Positions 41,389-41,598 of a stretch of 41,598 nucleotides of DNA are shown here, piece after piece (within the stretch, counting starts at the first letter, position 1; each line of letters begins with the position of its first letter). The position numbers were made by a program, and so were the translations under genes. Origin of the DNA: Clostridia bacterium. GTDB lineage: Bacteria; Bacillota; Clostridia; UMGS1810. The notes under the pieces are model-generated. The model did not search any database, was not told where the DNA came from, and saw only the letters and a list, made by a program, of their open reading frames with translations. The stretch lies in assembly GCA_017621495.1 (NCBI GenBank), contig JAGATB010000016.1, forward strand, positions 1 through 41,598, written 5' to 3'.

Positions 41389-41598
41389 ATGGGTAAGAAT
41401 TTATTTAAGCTGAGATTGACAATGCTCGGCAAGACTCAGACGGAATTGTTTTATGAAGTGCAAAAGAGAGGTTATCCGGCGTTAGCGCTTACCAACTTTT
41501 CAAGGATTGCACTGCAGCAGACTATGGGTCCGCAGGCAATGGCTATACGCAAAGTGGCATATAGCATCCTGGATGAGTGGGAAAAAGAGTTGAAAAAA
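41389..41598 (+). CDS. Phage-type small HTH-like protein, cut by the right edge
   Basis: The frame starts ATG (41389) after AAGGAGG and stays open for 70 codons to the window end. It begins MGKNLFKLRLTMLGKTQTEL and continues with a segment around FSRIALQQTMGPQA and a helical end. This resembles small phage HTH proteins that start KLRMLxLGKTQ; the function may be Cro- or excisionase-like. It is incomplete, so the identity is tentative. Confidence 0.6.
   Translation, partial: MGKNLFKLRLTMLGKTQTELFYEVQKRGYPALALTNFSRIALQQTMGPQAMAIRKVAYSILDEWEKELKK

Overview
The window looks like chromosomal DNA of a low-to-mid-GC Clostridia-type Firmicute, probably a gut or fermenter polysaccharide degrader. Supporting signs are strong GGAGG ribosome binding sites, the GlgC/GlgD pair typical of Firmicutes, SLH-domain surface proteins, and a CUT1 sugar transporter without its own ATPase. 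I cannot name a genus.

Layout. (1) 1-535: on the minus strand, a stable-RNA (probably rRNA) operon promoter and leader run off the left edge. A sigma-A-like promoter for glgB faces the other way. (2) 536-6282: glycogen synthesis genes glgB-glgC-glgD-glgA on the plus strand, closed by a perfect 21-bp hairpin terminator. (3) 6310-9644: a minus-strand AraC-type regulator, divergent from a plus-strand GH36-like alpha-galactosidase and an SGNH esterase. (4) 32557 down to 9745: a tightly spaced minus-strand operon of about 22.8 kb. In order of transcription it encodes a metallo-beta-lactamase-fold hydrolase, a cytoplasmic clan GH-A glycosidase, a secreted GH-A glycosidase with a CBM9-like tail, a secreted beta-sandwich protein, a 1334-aa secreted GH-A glycosidase, three SLH-domain proteins, a secreted LamG-like protein, a sugar-binding lipoprotein, two permeases and a truncated MFS transporter. 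(5) 33167-37677: glycogen phosphorylase and a GH13 neopullulanase-type enzyme on the plus strand. (6) 37678-41598: an AT-rich gene-free stretch, then the immunity and early region of a prophage or related element. It has a repressor with operators, a small membrane protein and a run of small unknown plus-strand genes that continues past the right edge.

How it fits together. Glycogen synthesis (left) and breakdown (right) genes flank the polysaccharide-use island, as if the island had been inserted into one glycogen cluster; the two flanks even have similar promoters. The island reads as a Gram-positive polysaccharide utilisation locus. Large secreted glycosidases cut an unidentified glycan near the cell wall, SLH proteins supply cell-surface attachment, the lipoprotein and permeases import oligosaccharides, and cytoplasmic enzymes (GH36, SGNH esterase, 672-aa GH-A enzyme, MBL hydrolase) finish the job. 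The substrate cannot be read from sequence alone. The most unusual points are the set of three GH-A paralogs sharing an unassigned N-terminal module, the separation of enzymes from SLH anchors, and a histone-H1-like Lys/Ala-rich tail on glycogen phosphorylase.
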